Counted from the first letter of the stretch, positions 16,226 through 24,385 are shown. The stretch is 26,987 nt of DNA from Burkholderiaceae bacterium (GCA_013813185.1 JACCSD010000114.1:1-26987); one strand, 5' to 3'. Notes: generated by a model not told the origin, from the sequence alone. Numbers and translations: made by a program.

Positions 16226-16882
16226 ATGGCAACCCCATCCCCAGTTGCAACCCCATTCGATGACCGCGATGCAGGCAACCTGTTCATGGTGGTCGCACCT
16301 TCCGGCGCCGGGAAATCAACGCTGGTCAATGCGCTGCTCGCGCGCGAGCCGAACATTCAGTTGTCGGTTTCATTTACGACCCGCGCGCCGCGCCCTGGCG
16401 AACGGAGCGGGCGCGAGTATCACTTCGTCGGAGTCGATGAGTTCAAGCGGCGGCGCTCGGCCGGCGAGTTCATCGAAAGTGCCGAGGTGCACGGCAACTA
16501 CTACTCGACGTCGCGGGTCTGGATCGAGGAGCGAATACGCAGCGGGATCGACGTTCTGCTCGAAATAGACTGGCAAGGCGCGCGCCAGGTCAAAGCTCAG
16601 TTCGCACATGGTGTCGGAATTTTTATCCTGCCACCGTCGATCGACGCGCTCGAAGCGCGCTTGAAAAAGCGCGGGCAGGATTCGCCGGCCGTGATCGCGC
16701 GCAGGCTGTTGGCCGCCCGTAGCGAAATGGAGCACGCGCCCGAGTTCGACTACATCGTCATCAACGAGGATTTCGAGCATGCCCTGTCCCATCTGATGGC
16801 GATCGTGGCTGCGACGCGACTGCGGTTCAGTACGCAAAAGGTCCGCCATCGAGAGTTATTCACGCAATTAGGGATCGGATAG
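16226..16882 (+). CDS. gmk: Guanylate kinase
   Basis: Guanylate kinase phosphorylates GMP to GDP. The P-loop is APSGAGKST (24-32). The GMP-binding part includes SVSFTTRAPRPGE and GREYHFV, and the IDWQGARQVK and ILPPSIDALEARLKKRGQD segments follow as in family members. At 218 aa it is slightly longer than average because of about 15 extra N-terminal residues. It may be co-transcribed with yicC, and it precedes rpoZ by 68 bp. GTP-pool linkage to the downstream spoT gene is functionally sensible. Confidence 0.97.
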   Translation: MATPSPVATPFDDRDAGNLFMVVAPSGAGKSTLVNALLAREPNIQLSVSFTTRAPRPGERSGREYHFVGVDEFKRRRSAGEFIESAEVHGNYYSTSRVWIEERIRSGIDVLLEIDWQGARQVKAQFAHGVGIFILPPSIDALEARLKKRGQDSPAVIARRLLAARSEMEHAPEFDYIVINEDFEHALSHLMAIVAATRLRFSTQKVRHRELFTQLGIG

Positions 16883-16917
16883 CGCCGATTTGATAGCACC
16901 AACACACCGCGCTCGGC

Positions 16918-16923
16918 TAAAAT
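16918..16923 (+). promoter_or_regulatory. Possible -10 element of rpoZ
   Basis: TAAAAT matches the sigma70 -10 consensus at five of six bases, 27 bp before the rpoZ ATG. A TTGATA lies upstream, but with a 22-bp spacer, which is too long, so the promoter is uncertain. Confidence 0.3.
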
Positions 16924-16950
16924 GGCGTCATATCCCAAGAAGGTACCGCC

Positions 16951-17154
16951 ATGGCTCGCATCACCGTTGAAGACTGCCTGAAACAGATCCCGAACCGTTT
17001 TCAGCTCGCGCTGGCGGCCGCGTACCGCGCGCGCCAACTGGCACAAGGCCACACACCGAAGATCGACACGCGCGATAAGCCACCCGTGGCTGCGTTACGC
17101 GAAATCGCTCAATGCAAGGTGGGCATCGAGATGTTGCGCAAGGTTCCAACTTAG
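16951..17154 (+). CDS. rpoZ: RNA polymerase omega subunit
   Basis: The 67-aa protein begins MARITVEDCLKQIPNRFQLALAAAYRARQL, the standard omega N-terminus, and ends in the usual REIAQCKVGIEML helix. Omega helps fold the beta-prime subunit and forms part of ppGpp site 1, so its pairing with spoT downstream is meaningful. A GAAGG lies nine bases before the ATG. Length is typical for betaproteobacteria. Confidence 0.96.
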   Translation: MARITVEDCLKQIPNRFQLALAAAYRARQLAQGHTPKIDTRDKPPVAALREIAQCKVGIEMLRKVPT

Positions 17155-17210
17155 AGCGAAGCACTGCTCGAGCCCATCAGCTCCTGACCCCGACGTGGCC
17201 GGCGCGGCTG

Positions 17211-19520
17211 ATGGACTCGCAAGATCCCCCGGTTGTATCGAACGTCGCTGAGCCGGCAGCGCCCGGCTTTGCGCGGCGTGCGGCACAGGCACTCAGGAAA
17301 GCCGTCTGGCGCTCTGAGCCGAACGCCGAACCTGCGAGCGCAGTGGCCACGGTCGCGACTCTGACTGACCGGGTCAAAAAGTATCTGCCGTCCGCCGACG
17401 TTCAAAAAATCAAGGACGCCTTTCGCTTCTCGGACGAGGCGCATCTAGGCCAATTCCGGCGCAGCGGTGCACCCTACATCACACATCCGCTCGCGGTCGC
17501 GGAGATACTGACCGAATGGCGCCTGGACGGCGCGGCGATCCAGGCGGCGCTGCTGCACGACGTCATCGAAGACTGCGGTGTCGAGCAAGCGCGATTGATC
17601 GAGCGATTCGGTTCGACCGTCGCCGATCTGGTCGACGGCGTGTCGAAACTGGATCGACTCCAGTTCTCGTCAACCGAGCAGGCCCAGGCCGAGAACTTTC
17701 GCAAGATGTTGCTGGCGATGGCGCGCGATGTGCGCGTGATGCTGATCAAGCTTGCCGATCGGCTGCACAACATGCGCACGCTCGAAGCAGTCGATTCCGA
17801 GCGCCGCCGCCGTATCGCGCGTGAAACCTTGGAAATTTATGCGCCGATTGCGCACCGGCTCGGGTTGAACACATTGTTTCGAGAGCTCGAGGAGCTGAGC
17901 TTCGAGCACCTGTATCCGCTGCGCTACCAAGTGCTCAATCGAGCGGTGCTGGCGGCGCGTGGTAACCGGCGCGAAGTGCTGGGCAAGATGATGGTGGCCG
18001 TGCGCAAGTCGTTATCGGATGCAAAGCTGCGCGCGGAAGTGCAGGGGCGCGAGAAGACCGTCTATGGCATCTACCGAAAAATGGCCGACAAGCGGCTTTC
18101 GTTTTCTCAGGTGCTCGACATCTATGGCTTTCGCGTCGTGGTCGACACACTGGCGCAGTGTTATCTGGCGCTGGGTACGCTGCACAGTCTCTACAAGCCC
18201 GTGCCGGGCAAGTTCAAGGACTACATCGCGATTCCCAAAGTCAACGGCTACCAGTCCCTGCACACGACGCTGATCGGGCCCTACGGCACGCCGGTGGAGT
18301 TTCAGATCCGCACCAAGGACATGCACCATGTGGCCGAAACCGGCGTCGCCGCCCACTGGCTATACAAAGACGACGATTCCGATCTTTCGGAACTGCAATC
18401 GCGAACGCATCAGTGGCTGCAATCGCTGTTGGAAATCCAGCGTCAGACGGGTGACTCGAGCGAGTTTCTCGAACACATCAAAGTCGATCTATTTCCTGAC
18501 AAGGTTTACATCTTCACTCCGAAGGGCCGAATCGTGGCGCTGCCGCGGGATGCGACCCCCGTCGACTTTGCCTACAGCATCCACACCGACGTTGGCAACA
18601 AGACCGTTGCCGCCCGCATCAACAACGAGATCCAGCCGCTGCGCACGCAACTGAAAAACGGTGACATGGTTGAAATCGTGACCGGGCCCGAAGCGAAACC
18701 TAATCCGGCGTGGGTCTCATTTGTCAGAACCGGCAAGGCGCGCTCGGAGATTCGCCACTTTCTGCGCACGATGAAGTTCGGCGAGTCCGTCGAACTGGGT
18801 GAGCGTCTGCTTGCGCAAGCTGCTCAGCAATTCAGCCTGGCACTTAGCGATATCGGCGAAGAACAGTGGAGCAAGGTCCTCAAACAATCGGACAACAAGT
18901 CACGCGAAGACTTGCTGGCCGATATCGGTCTGGGCCGCAAGCTGCCGGCCGTTGTCGCACGCCAACTTGCATTGGATTCGGCCGAGAGCGAGGATCCTCA
19001 AAGTGCGGGCCCGATTGCGCAGGCCAGCCAGGTACCGGTCGTTGTGCGCGGCACCGAAGGCATGGCCGTGCAGATGGCGACCTGCTGCCATCCGATCCCG
19101 GACGATGCAATCGTCGGGCACATCCGTAAAGGGCAGGGATTGGCGGTGCATCAGGCCGAGTGTTTACACGCGCAGCGCGCTCGACGCGCCGATCCGGATC
19201 GCTGGATCGAATTGCAGTGGGCCAAGGATCCGGCGAGCAATTTTACGGTCGGGGTCGACGTCAGCGCGCTCAACGAGCGCGGTGTACTGGGCCGGATCGC
19301 AGTCGCCATCGCCGAAGCCGAGTCGAACATCCTCAACGTGCATCTTGAAGACGAGGACGCCAGGCTCGCGTTGATTCATTTCAAAATTCAAGTTCACGAT
19401 CGCGTGCACCTGGCGCGCGTGATCCGCGCCTTACGCCGCGTCAAGAATGTGCAGCAGATCGTACGGCCGCGCGGGGGCGGCACAAGTAACGCGCGCGCAC
19501 ACGCTCACGATCTGGCGTAA
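17211..19520 (+). CDS. spoT: Bifunctional (p)ppGpp synthetase/hydrolase, RelA/SpoT family
   Basis: From ATG 17211 the product is 769 aa, in the normal range; an upstream in-frame ATG at 17112 lies inside rpoZ and is unlikely. The hydrolase domain is intact: ITHPLAVAEIL (H92), LLHDVIED (H116, D117) and KLADRLHNMRTL. The synthetase domain follows (GREKTVYGIYRKM, DIYGFRVVV, VNGYQSLHT). A TGS domain lies at about 410-475 (DKVYIFTPKGRIVALP), then the zinc-finger-like CCHPIP region and a C-terminal ACT domain (ERGVLGRIAVAIAEAESNI). The complete HD site favours SpoT over a monofunctional RelA. The 3' end overlaps the convergent greB end by 16 bp. Confidence 0.95.
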   Translation: MDSQDPPVVSNVAEPAAPGFARRAAQALRKAVWRSEPNAEPASAVATVATLTDRVKKYLPSADVQKIKDAFRFSDEAHLGQFRRSGAPYITHPLAVAEILTEWRLDGAAIQAALLHDVIEDCGVEQARLIERFGSTVADLVDGVSKLDRLQFSSTEQAQAENFRKMLLAMARDVRVMLIKLADRLHNMRTLEAVDSERRRRIARETLEIYAPIAHRLGLNTLFRELEELSFEHLYPLRYQVLNRAVLAARGNRREVLGKMMVAVRKSLSDAKLRAEVQGREKTVYGIYRKMADKRLSFSQVLDIYGFRVVVDTLAQCYLALGTLHSLYKPVPGKFKDYIAIPKVNGYQSLHTTLIGPYGTPVEFQIRTKDMHHVAETGVAAHWLYKDDDSDLSELQSRTHQWLQSLLEIQRQTGDSSEFLEHIKVDLFPDKVYIFTPKGRIVALPRDATPVDFAYSIHTDVGNKTVAARINNEIQPLRTQLKNGDMVEIVTGPEAKPNPAWVSFVRTGKARSEIRHFLRTMKFGESVELGERLLAQAAQQFSLALSDIGEEQWSKVLKQSDNKSREDLLADIGLGRKLPAVVARQLALDSAESEDPQSAGPIAQASQVPVVVRGTEGMAVQMATCCHPIPDDAIVGHIRKGQGLAVHQAECLHAQRARRADPDRWIELQWAKDPASNFTVGVDVSALNERGVLGRIAVAIAEAESNILNVHLEDEDARLALIHFKIQVHDRVHLARVIRALRRVKNVQQIVRPRGGGTSNARAHAHDLA

Positions 19521-20053
19521 TTCACGTCGAGCACTTCGAGCGTTTCAGTGCCGGCTGGCGTGCGCAACGTGACCGTGTCGCCGGCGTATGCCTTCAGCAA
19601 CGCGCCAGCGATCGGCGAAATCCAGCTGACAAACCCTCGCGCCGGATCGACTTCGTCGACGCCAACAATGGTCACCGTGTTCTCGCTGCCATCGGGCAGC
19701 ACATAGCGCACAGTGGCGCCGAAAAAGACTTGCTCGGTGACTTCGCGAGCGGCGGGATCGACAACTTCGGCCACATCCAGCCGCTTGGTTAGGAACCGGA
19801 TGCGTCGGTCGATCTCTCTGAGGCGCTTTTTGCCATAGATGTAGTCACCGTTTTCAGAGCGATCCCCGTTAGAGGCGGCCCAGGAAACGGTTCGCACAAC
19901 CTCTGGCCGGTCCGTATTCAACAATTGCAGAAGTTCATCTTTCAAACGCTGATGCCCGGCGGGCGTGATGTAGTTGCGCACACCGGCAATCTGCGGCGGG
20001 TTAAGCTCATCGTCGTCCTGATCGTCGGACTCTTTGACGAATGCCTTACTCAT
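19505..20053 (-). CDS. greB: Transcription elongation factor GreB
   Basis: The 182-aa cleavage-stimulating factor rescues backtracked RNA polymerase. After an acidic N-terminal extension (ESDDQDDDELNPP) comes the coiled coil: ITPAGHQRLKDELLQLL, GDRSENGDYIYGKKRLREIDRRIRFL. The DRSENGDY tip carries the acidic catalytic residues, and YIYGKKRLREIDRR distinguishes GreB from GreA. The C-terminal FKBP-like domain ends with SPIAGALLKAYAGDTV. The gene converges on spoT with overlapping 3' ends, an arrangement common in betaproteobacteria. Confidence 0.95.
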   Translation of the reverse strand: MSKAFVKESDDQDDDELNPPQIAGVRNYITPAGHQRLKDELLQLLNTDRPEVVRTVSWAASNGDRSENGDYIYGKKRLREIDRRIRFLTKRLDVAEVVDPAAREVTEQVFFGATVRYVLPDGSENTVTIVGVDEVDPARGFVSWISPIAGALLKAYAGDTVTLRTPAGTETLEVLDVNYARS

Positions 20054-20133
20054 TACGGACGACCCGCATCTTCCGTTATGCCGTACGCCGAGAGCCCGCG
20101 AAGACCGCTGGCGAGGTGCTAACGTACTCGTAA

Positions 20134-20397
20134 CTACTTCGGATTGTTTTTCCCCGTCTTGATGTCCTCAGGGCGGTCAAGCAGCGGATCCTCGTCCTTT
20201 GCACGTTCTCGTCCGACCTGTTCCGCACGTTCGAGCTGTTGCTGCTCGCCGTCGCTTTGGGGCTGTGCGTCGCGGGCGGCTTCCGCAACGTCTTCCTCCT
20301 GGACAAACTCACGCGTCGCCTCGTTGTACCGGCGCGCAGCTTTGTGATCACCTTCGCCTTGCACTTCGCTTTTCGTGTTTGGTTGATTGTCTGCCAT
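20134..20397 (-). CDS. Small charged hydrophilic protein, probably stress-related
   Basis: Starting at ATG 20397, with GGGAG five bases upstream, the product is 87 aa with no hydrophobic segment and a very high content of Glu, Gln, Asp, Arg and Lys. The N-terminal stretch SEVQGEGDHKAARRYNEATR resembles small hydrophilic proteins common in Burkholderiales; the rest is likely disordered or helical. An in-frame upstream start at 20451 would run through the terminator hairpin and is rejected. It lies just downstream of the BON lipoprotein gene. Function unknown; desiccation or general-stress roles are only a guess from composition. Confidence 0.75.
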   Translation of the reverse strand: MADNQPNTKSEVQGEGDHKAARRYNEATREFVQEEDVAEAARDAQPQSDGEQQQLERAEQVGRERAKDEDPLLDRPEDIKTGKNNPK

Positions 20398-20419
20398 CAC
20401 GTCTCCCAAGTAAATAAAG

Positions 20420-20447
20420 GCGACGCGGCCCTTATCAGCCGCGTCGC
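20420..20447 (-). terminator. Terminator after the BON lipoprotein gene
   Basis: GCGACGCGGC and GCCGCGTCGC form a perfect 10-bp stem with an eight-base loop. On the minus strand the tail is CTTTATTTA, moderately T-rich. It lies 24 bp after the lipoprotein stop and only 22 bp before the next start codon. Confidence 0.7.
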
Positions 20448-20471
20448 TCAAACAAGAATGCCTGCTTGCTG

Positions 20472-20927
20472 CTACGGCTTCTTGGCCGGCGGTGTTGGGT
20501 TGTTCGGCATCGGTGTGGCGGCCGGGGCAGTGCCCGGCGGCTGCGTGCCCGGCACGATGCCCGGGGCGGCATTCGGGCTCGAGGCCAGGTTGTTCTCGAC
20601 GCGCTGCACGCCCGAAACGCCCTTGGCGACTTCGACCGCGCGCGCCAACTGGGCCGGAGTGTCGACGGTCCCCGTCAGCTTGACGGTGCCGCTGTTGGAA
20701 TCGACGTTTATCTGCGTACCTTTAACCATCTCGTCGGCAATCAACGCAGCCTTCACTTTAGTAGTAAGCGCGGCATTGTCGACCACATTGGCGGTGGCGT
20801 TGGTTGCCTGTTTGGCTTCCGTGCGCACTTCCTGGCGTTCGGAACGCGAGCATGCGGCGAGAACGAGCGCGGCTGCGGTGGTCACGACCACCGCTCGCAA
20901 TGTGTGACGTGCAGCTTTCTGCATCAT
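20472..20927 (-). CDS. BON-domain lipoprotein
   Basis: From ATG 20927 (AGGAG seven bases upstream) the product is 151 aa. It has a lipoprotein signal peptide ending in the lipobox LAAC with C26 as the lipidated residue; Ser at +2 favours the outer membrane. A single BON domain covers about residues 50-115 (DNAALTTKVKAALIAD, INVDSNSGTVKLTGTV, AVEVAKGVSGVQRVENNL). The C-terminus is a Pro/Ala/Thr-rich tail. BON proteins such as OsmY and DolP act in envelope stress or phospholipid binding. Two adjacent ATG codons make the exact start uncertain by one residue. Confidence 0.9.
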   Translation of the reverse strand: MMQKAARHTLRAVVVTTAAALVLAACSRSERQEVRTEAKQATNATANVVDNAALTTKVKAALIADEMVKGTQINVDSNSGTVKLTGTVDTPAQLARAVEVAKGVSGVQRVENNLASSPNAAPGIVPGTQPPGTAPAATPMPNNPTPPAKKP

Positions 20928-21085
20928 TTTGTGGCTCCTCTTTGGGTAAGTTAATTTATTCGAGCCCTTGCTTGCATGTCGACGGGCCCATGCCTCGCAC
21001 AACAACAAGCTTCGGCGCAAGCAATCAGAAGTCGCAAGTTACATGCCCGGCCGGCGACCGGGACGGAGCATTCAGGATCAGGCGC

Positions 21086-22465
21086 TCAGGCGGCGCGGCG
21101 CTCTTTCGGAGGCTGATTTCCCTCGCCGCCGTATTCCTTCAGCCGGTTATAAAGGGTCTTCAAACTCACGCCCAATGCGGCAGCGGTCCGTTCCTTGTGG
21201 CCCTCAAAGTGTTCGAGCGTCGCAAAAACCAGGTCACGTTCCACATCAGCGAGGGTAGTGCCGATCCGTACCGACAGGATCGACTCCGCGTTGCCGGCCG
21301 AAGAGCGCCCGGCTTGCAATTCGAGCCATTCATCACTGATCGTTGCGCCAGACGCCATCACATAGGCACGCTGCACGACATTGCGGAGCTCGCGCACGTT
21401 GCCCGGCCAGTCGTACTCGTTCATGCGTTCGTAAGCGCTCTTGCTCAAACGCTTTTCCTTGCCTTCTTCTTTGCAAATTTCCGCCAGGAAGTGGTCCGCG
21501 AGTAGCGCGATGTCCTCTCTTCTTTCGCGCAGTGGCGGCAAACGGATAGGAAAGACATTCAATCGATACAGAAGATCCTCGCGCAGCTTGCCGTCGACCA
21601 CGGCACGCTCGGGCACCCGGTTGGTCGCGCCTAGTACCCGCACATCGGCACGCTGCGTTTCGGTCGATCCGACCCGGTTGAAGGTGCCGGTCTCCAAAAC
21701 CCGCAGCAGCTTGACCTGAAGGTCAGGCGGCATTTCCGTGACTTCATCCAGGAAGAGTGTTCCGCCGTGGGCACGCTCAAAGAAGCCAAGATGCTGCCGA
21801 TTGGCACCGGTGAAGCTGCCTTTCTCGTGACCGAAAATTTCGCTCTCCATTAAATGGGGCGAAATGGCGCCGCAGTTGATCGCGAGAAACGGCCGGCTGC
21901 GACGCCGACTCAGCGAGTGAATCGTTTGCGCCACCAATTCCTTGCCGGTGCCGCTTTCGCCCTGTATGAGCACCGTCACCGCGGTTGCCGCCACGCGTGA
22001 CACTTGCTCGTAAACGCGCTTCATCGACGGCGAGCCGCCCCACATATCTCCGAATCGCCCGCTGCGATCGAGTTCAACGCGCAGATCGGAAATTTCTGCC
22101 TGTAACTGCCCAGGCCGCATCACTCGTGCCAGGATGCCCTGCACTTGACCGGGGCTCACCGGCTTGATCAAGTAGTCCGTCGCGCCCAAGCGCAACGCTT
22201 CAATCGAGGTTTCTAGACTTGCGTGCCCGGTGATCAATACGACTTCGGTGTCCGCGAGCGCTGCTTTGTCGTTGAAGAGCTCGGTTCCCTTGCCGTCGGG
22301 CAAGACGAGATCGAGGAACACCACATCCGGAGCGCTGGTCGCAAGCTGGCGTCGCGCGTCGCGCATGGTGCGTGCAGTCGAAGCGGTGAACCCCTGGCTG
22401 GCGACAAGTTCCGCCAGCATTTCCGCCGTATCGGAATCGTCGTCGACGATGAGTGCGTGACTCAT
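21086..22465 (-). CDS. Sigma54-dependent response regulator (NtrC family), orphan
   Basis: The 459-aa regulator has a receiver domain with acceptor D52 (VVFLDLVLPDGKG) and K101 (LIKPV). The AAA+ domain carries Walker A GESGTGKE (169-176), GSFTGA at 216-221 instead of the common GAFTGA, Walker B LFLDEVTEM, and YDWPGNVRELRNVVQRAYVM. A Fis-type helix-turn-helix ends the protein (RTAAALGVSLKTLYNRLKEYG). No sensor kinase gene is next to it. It lies upstream of the BON lipoprotein and near many stress-type genes, which makes an envelope-stress role plausible but unproven. Confidence 0.94.
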   Translation of the reverse strand: MSHALIVDDDSDTAEMLAELVASQGFTASTARTMRDARRQLATSAPDVVFLDLVLPDGKGTELFNDKAALADTEVVLITGHASLETSIEALRLGATDYLIKPVSPGQVQGILARVMRPGQLQAEISDLRVELDRSGRFGDMWGGSPSMKRVYEQVSRVAATAVTVLIQGESGTGKELVAQTIHSLSRRRSRPFLAINCGAISPHLMESEIFGHEKGSFTGANRQHLGFFERAHGGTLFLDEVTEMPPDLQVKLLRVLETGTFNRVGSTETQRADVRVLGATNRVPERAVVDGKLREDLLYRLNVFPIRLPPLRERREDIALLADHFLAEICKEEGKEKRLSKSAYERMNEYDWPGNVRELRNVVQRAYVMASGATISDEWLELQAGRSSAGNAESILSVRIGTTLADVERDLVFATLEHFEGHKERTAAALGVSLKTLYNRLKEYGGEGNQPPKERRAA

Positions 22466-22654
22466 TGCTTCCCCTTGTTGTCGCAGGCAACGCTCGGCAG
22501 CTGCGCACTTAGTTGAGCGCCAACGATACCGCAGTTGACGTTGTCGTCGGCAACAGGGAATGTGTTAAACGATCAAGGGAGGATGCCGCAGCCGACGAGT
22601 GGCCGCCTGCGCGCCGCACTGCCCGGGCGTGAATGCGCTAGCGGGCTGGCCCAA

Positions 22655-22684
22655 AAAAAAAGAGCAATAGGGAACTGCCCTACA
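22655..22684 (-). terminator. Possible terminator of the 80-aa gene
   Basis: On the minus strand the stop TAG forms part of a five-pair TAGGG/CCCTA hairpin with a CAGTT loop, followed after six bases by nine T residues. The stem is short and its gap to the T-run is long, so efficiency is doubtful. Confidence 0.4.
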
Positions 22685-22922
22685 CGACGTTGCGACCCGC
22701 CTCGACCACCGTCAGCAGAAAATTATGGCGTCCGACAGCGTGTGCAAGGTCCGCAGCGTAGGCGGCCGCCGCCGGCAACGAACTCAGCACCGCACCGGCA
22801 ATCAGCTTGCCCTGATAACCGACAACCCAGCACCCCTTGCCGAGCCTCGCGAGCAAGAATTCATTAGAGCTCGACTTCGCTGCCACTGAGCGTTTAGCGC
22901 GCGCCTGATCCGATGCTTTCAT
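22680..22922 (-). CDS. Small hypothetical protein (80 aa)
   Basis: The ATG at 22922 has AGGAG five bases upstream, which supports translation. The N-terminal 20 residues are basic and Ser/Ala-rich. A central part follows (FLLARLGKGCWVVGYQGKLIAGAVLSSLP), then an Ala-rich helix (AAAAYAADLAHAVGR) and a hydrophobic C-terminus. I do not recognise a family. It is divergent from the GlsB-type gene and shares with it an upstream region that contains three direct repeats. A T-rich terminator candidate follows the stop. Confidence 0.6.
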   Translation of the reverse strand: MKASDQARAKRSVAAKSSSNEFLLARLGKGCWVVGYQGKLIAGAVLSSLPAAAAYAADLAHAVGRHNFLLTVVEAGRNVV

Positions 22923-22977
22923 CGTTGCTCCTAAGTTTCGGTTACCAGCGTGAGGATTGTAAGCAACGTGCGTGCCA

Positions 22978-23045
22978 GCATGCAGTTCGCCGCTGTACGG
23001 GCATGCAGTTTGCTTTTCGTTGTAGGGGCATGTAGTTTGCTTTTC
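22978..23045. repeat. Three direct repeats in a divergent promoter region
   Basis: GCATGCAGTTCGC (22978-22990), GCATGCAGTTTGC (23001-23013) and GCATGTAGTTTGC (23028-23040) are near-identical. The last two extend to 18 bp with CTTTTC, matching at all but one base. Spacing is 23 and 27 bp. They lie between the divergent 80-aa and GlsB-type genes, so an operator role or a small repeat family are both possible. Confidence 0.6.
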
Positions 23046-23137
23046 TCAGCCCACTGCGGTTCGCTGGTGCGTGAAGCGTCCGCTACGTCACTGTTTACTA
23101 AACGAGGCACTTGACCAACCAACTAGAGGTAAACGTA

Positions 23138-23410
23138 ATGATTAACTTCATCATTTGGCTCATCGTGGGTGGCGTCGTTGGCTGGCTGGCCAGTTTGATC
23201 ATGCGGACCGATGCGCAACAGGGAATTTTCCTCAACATTATCGTCGGCATCGTGGGAGCTGCGCTGGGCGGATGGTTGATTTCTCCGCTGCTGGGAATGC
23301 CTTCAATCAACCAGGATGCGTTTAGTTTTGGAGCTTTGGTCGTGTCGCTGATTGGCGCGGTCATCCTGCTCGCGATCGTCAATTTGTTTCGTCGCGGCTC
23401 AGTTCGTTAA
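23138..23410 (+). CDS. GlsB/YeaQ/YmgE-family stress membrane protein
   Basis: From ATG 23138 (GAGG eight bases upstream) the product is 90 aa, nearly all in three membrane segments. The first is NFIIWLIVGGVVGWLASLIM with the family glycines. The second is GIFLNIIVGIVGAALGGWLI with the conserved N-x-x-V-G-I-V-G-A-x-x-G-G motif. The third is SFGALVVSLIGAVILLAIVNLF, ending in a basic tail. Members are transglycosylase-associated or general-stress inner-membrane proteins of unknown activity. A TTG start 27 bases upstream is unnecessary. It leads the plus-strand stress cluster. Confidence 0.93.
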   Translation: MINFIIWLIVGGVVGWLASLIMRTDAQQGIFLNIIVGIVGAALGGWLISPLLGMPSINQDAFSFGALVVSLIGAVILLAIVNLFRRGSVR

Positions 23411-23492
23411 GCCCGAGCCGCTGTGAGTGACCTGCACGCGTGAGCGGGCCGGCATTGGAAGAACACATTAACCATAAACAACGGGAGCAAAG

Positions 23493-23837
23493 ATGGAAAC
23501 CACCACTCCGAATACCGGCAATCTTGGTTCAACGGGCAGCACCGGAAAACTCAACCCAAACCAAGCGGCGGACCGCGCGCACACCACGGTGGATCGAGTC
23601 GCCCAAGGGGCGCACGACACTGTCGACCGTCTTGCCTCCAAGGCTGCGCCCATGCTGGATCGCGCGCGATCAGCCGCCACCGATGCGCAAGACACGCTGT
23701 ATGCCAAGTACGATGACTTCATGGCGATGGAAGAAGAATGGGCAGAATCAGCGCGCGATCAAATCCGCGCCCACCCATTGGCCGTCGTAGGCATCGCGCT
23801 GATGGCGGGATTGCTGATCGGCCGCTTGTCCCGCTAG
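23493..23837 (+). CDS. YqjD/ElaB-like (DUF883-type) membrane-anchored protein
   Basis: The 114-aa product has a Thr/Gly/Asn-rich N-terminus, then a long amphipathic helix (RAHTTVDRVAQGAHDTVDRLASKA). The C-terminal part, DQIRAHPLAVVGIALMAGLLIGRLSR, is the hallmark tail anchor of the ElaB/YqjD/YgaM family. Family members are inner-membrane, ribosome-associated stationary-phase proteins in E. coli. A GGGAG lies six bases before the ATG. It is followed by a holin-family gene as in E. coli yqjD-yqjE. Confidence 0.87.
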   Translation: METTTPNTGNLGSTGSTGKLNPNQAADRAHTTVDRVAQGAHDTVDRLASKAAPMLDRARSAATDAQDTLYAKYDDFMAMEEEWAESARDQIRAHPLAVVGIALMAGLLIGRLSR

Positions 23838-23863
23838 TTGCGAAACACGGCTTCAAACTGAAC

Positions 23864-24385
23864 GTGGACATCGCAAGCGATACGGCGGTAGGTGGAGGTG
23901 GTGCGTCGCCGCCGGCAGCGGGCGCAAGCGTGGACCCGCGTGTGCACGCGGCTTCGGGGGGCTCGTCTGCTTCAGCCAGGCAGTCGAGCCGTCGCTCTGC
24001 GCGCGATTCCGGTTCGCCTCCCCTGCGCCCAGGCTTTGCGCAGTTCATTCGTGAGATCCGCGCCGCGTTCGGCGCGCGTTTCCATTTACTCGAACTCGAG
24101 GCGAAACGCGCGGCGTGGTCCGCCGCGTACATGCTGGCGTTTGGTGTCGGAGCGGCTCTGCTTGGAGTCACGGCCTGGCTGATCCTGATCGCGGGACTTG
24201 TCTATGGGGCAGTAGTGGCAGGCGTGCCGTGGATAGTTGCAGGCATCGTGGCCATTGCTCTGCACGCGGTGGCCGTTTTTATGCTGGTGCGCGCAATCCG
24301 GGGCATGGTTGACAACCTGACATTCGCGGCGACGCGTCGCACCTTGGCGGAATCTTCAACGGCCCACGATGACAGCGGCGCTTGA
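23864..24385 (+). CDS. YqjE-like phage-holin-family membrane protein
   Basis: The product has a flexible Ser/Gly/Pro-rich N-terminus, an amphipathic helix (FAQFIREIRAAFGARFHLLELEAKRA), then two strongly hydrophobic segments (MLAFGVGAALLGVTAWLILIA and IVAGIVAIALHAVAVFML). This is the layout of the YqjE/holin superfamily III (Phage_holin_3_6) proteins. Despite the name these are chromosomal genes, not lysis genes. The start is uncertain: I chose GTG 23864, 26 bp after the previous stop, giving 173 aa, because ATG 23738 would lie deep inside the YqjD-like gene. Neither has a good ribosome-binding site. Its 3' end overlaps the next gene by 17 bp. Confidence 0.8.
   Translation: MDIASDTAVGGGGASPPAAGASVDPRVHAASGGSSASARQSSRRSARDSGSPPLRPGFAQFIREIRAAFGARFHLLELEAKRAAWSAAYMLAFGVGAALLGVTAWLILIAGLVYGAVVAGVPWIVAGIVAIALHAVAVFMLVRAIRGMVDNLTFAATRRTLAESSTAHDDSGA

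Noticed and set aside
22931..23122. 63-codon minus-strand frame with repeated S-K-L-H-A units
   Set aside because: The amino-acid repetition only reflects the DNA direct repeats. There is no ribosome-binding site, and the region is the promoter of two divergent genes.
23864..24385. Prophage remnant suggested by the holin-family protein
   Set aside because: The YqjE-like context next to a YqjD-like gene and the absence of any phage gene nearby indicate a normal chromosomal stress gene.
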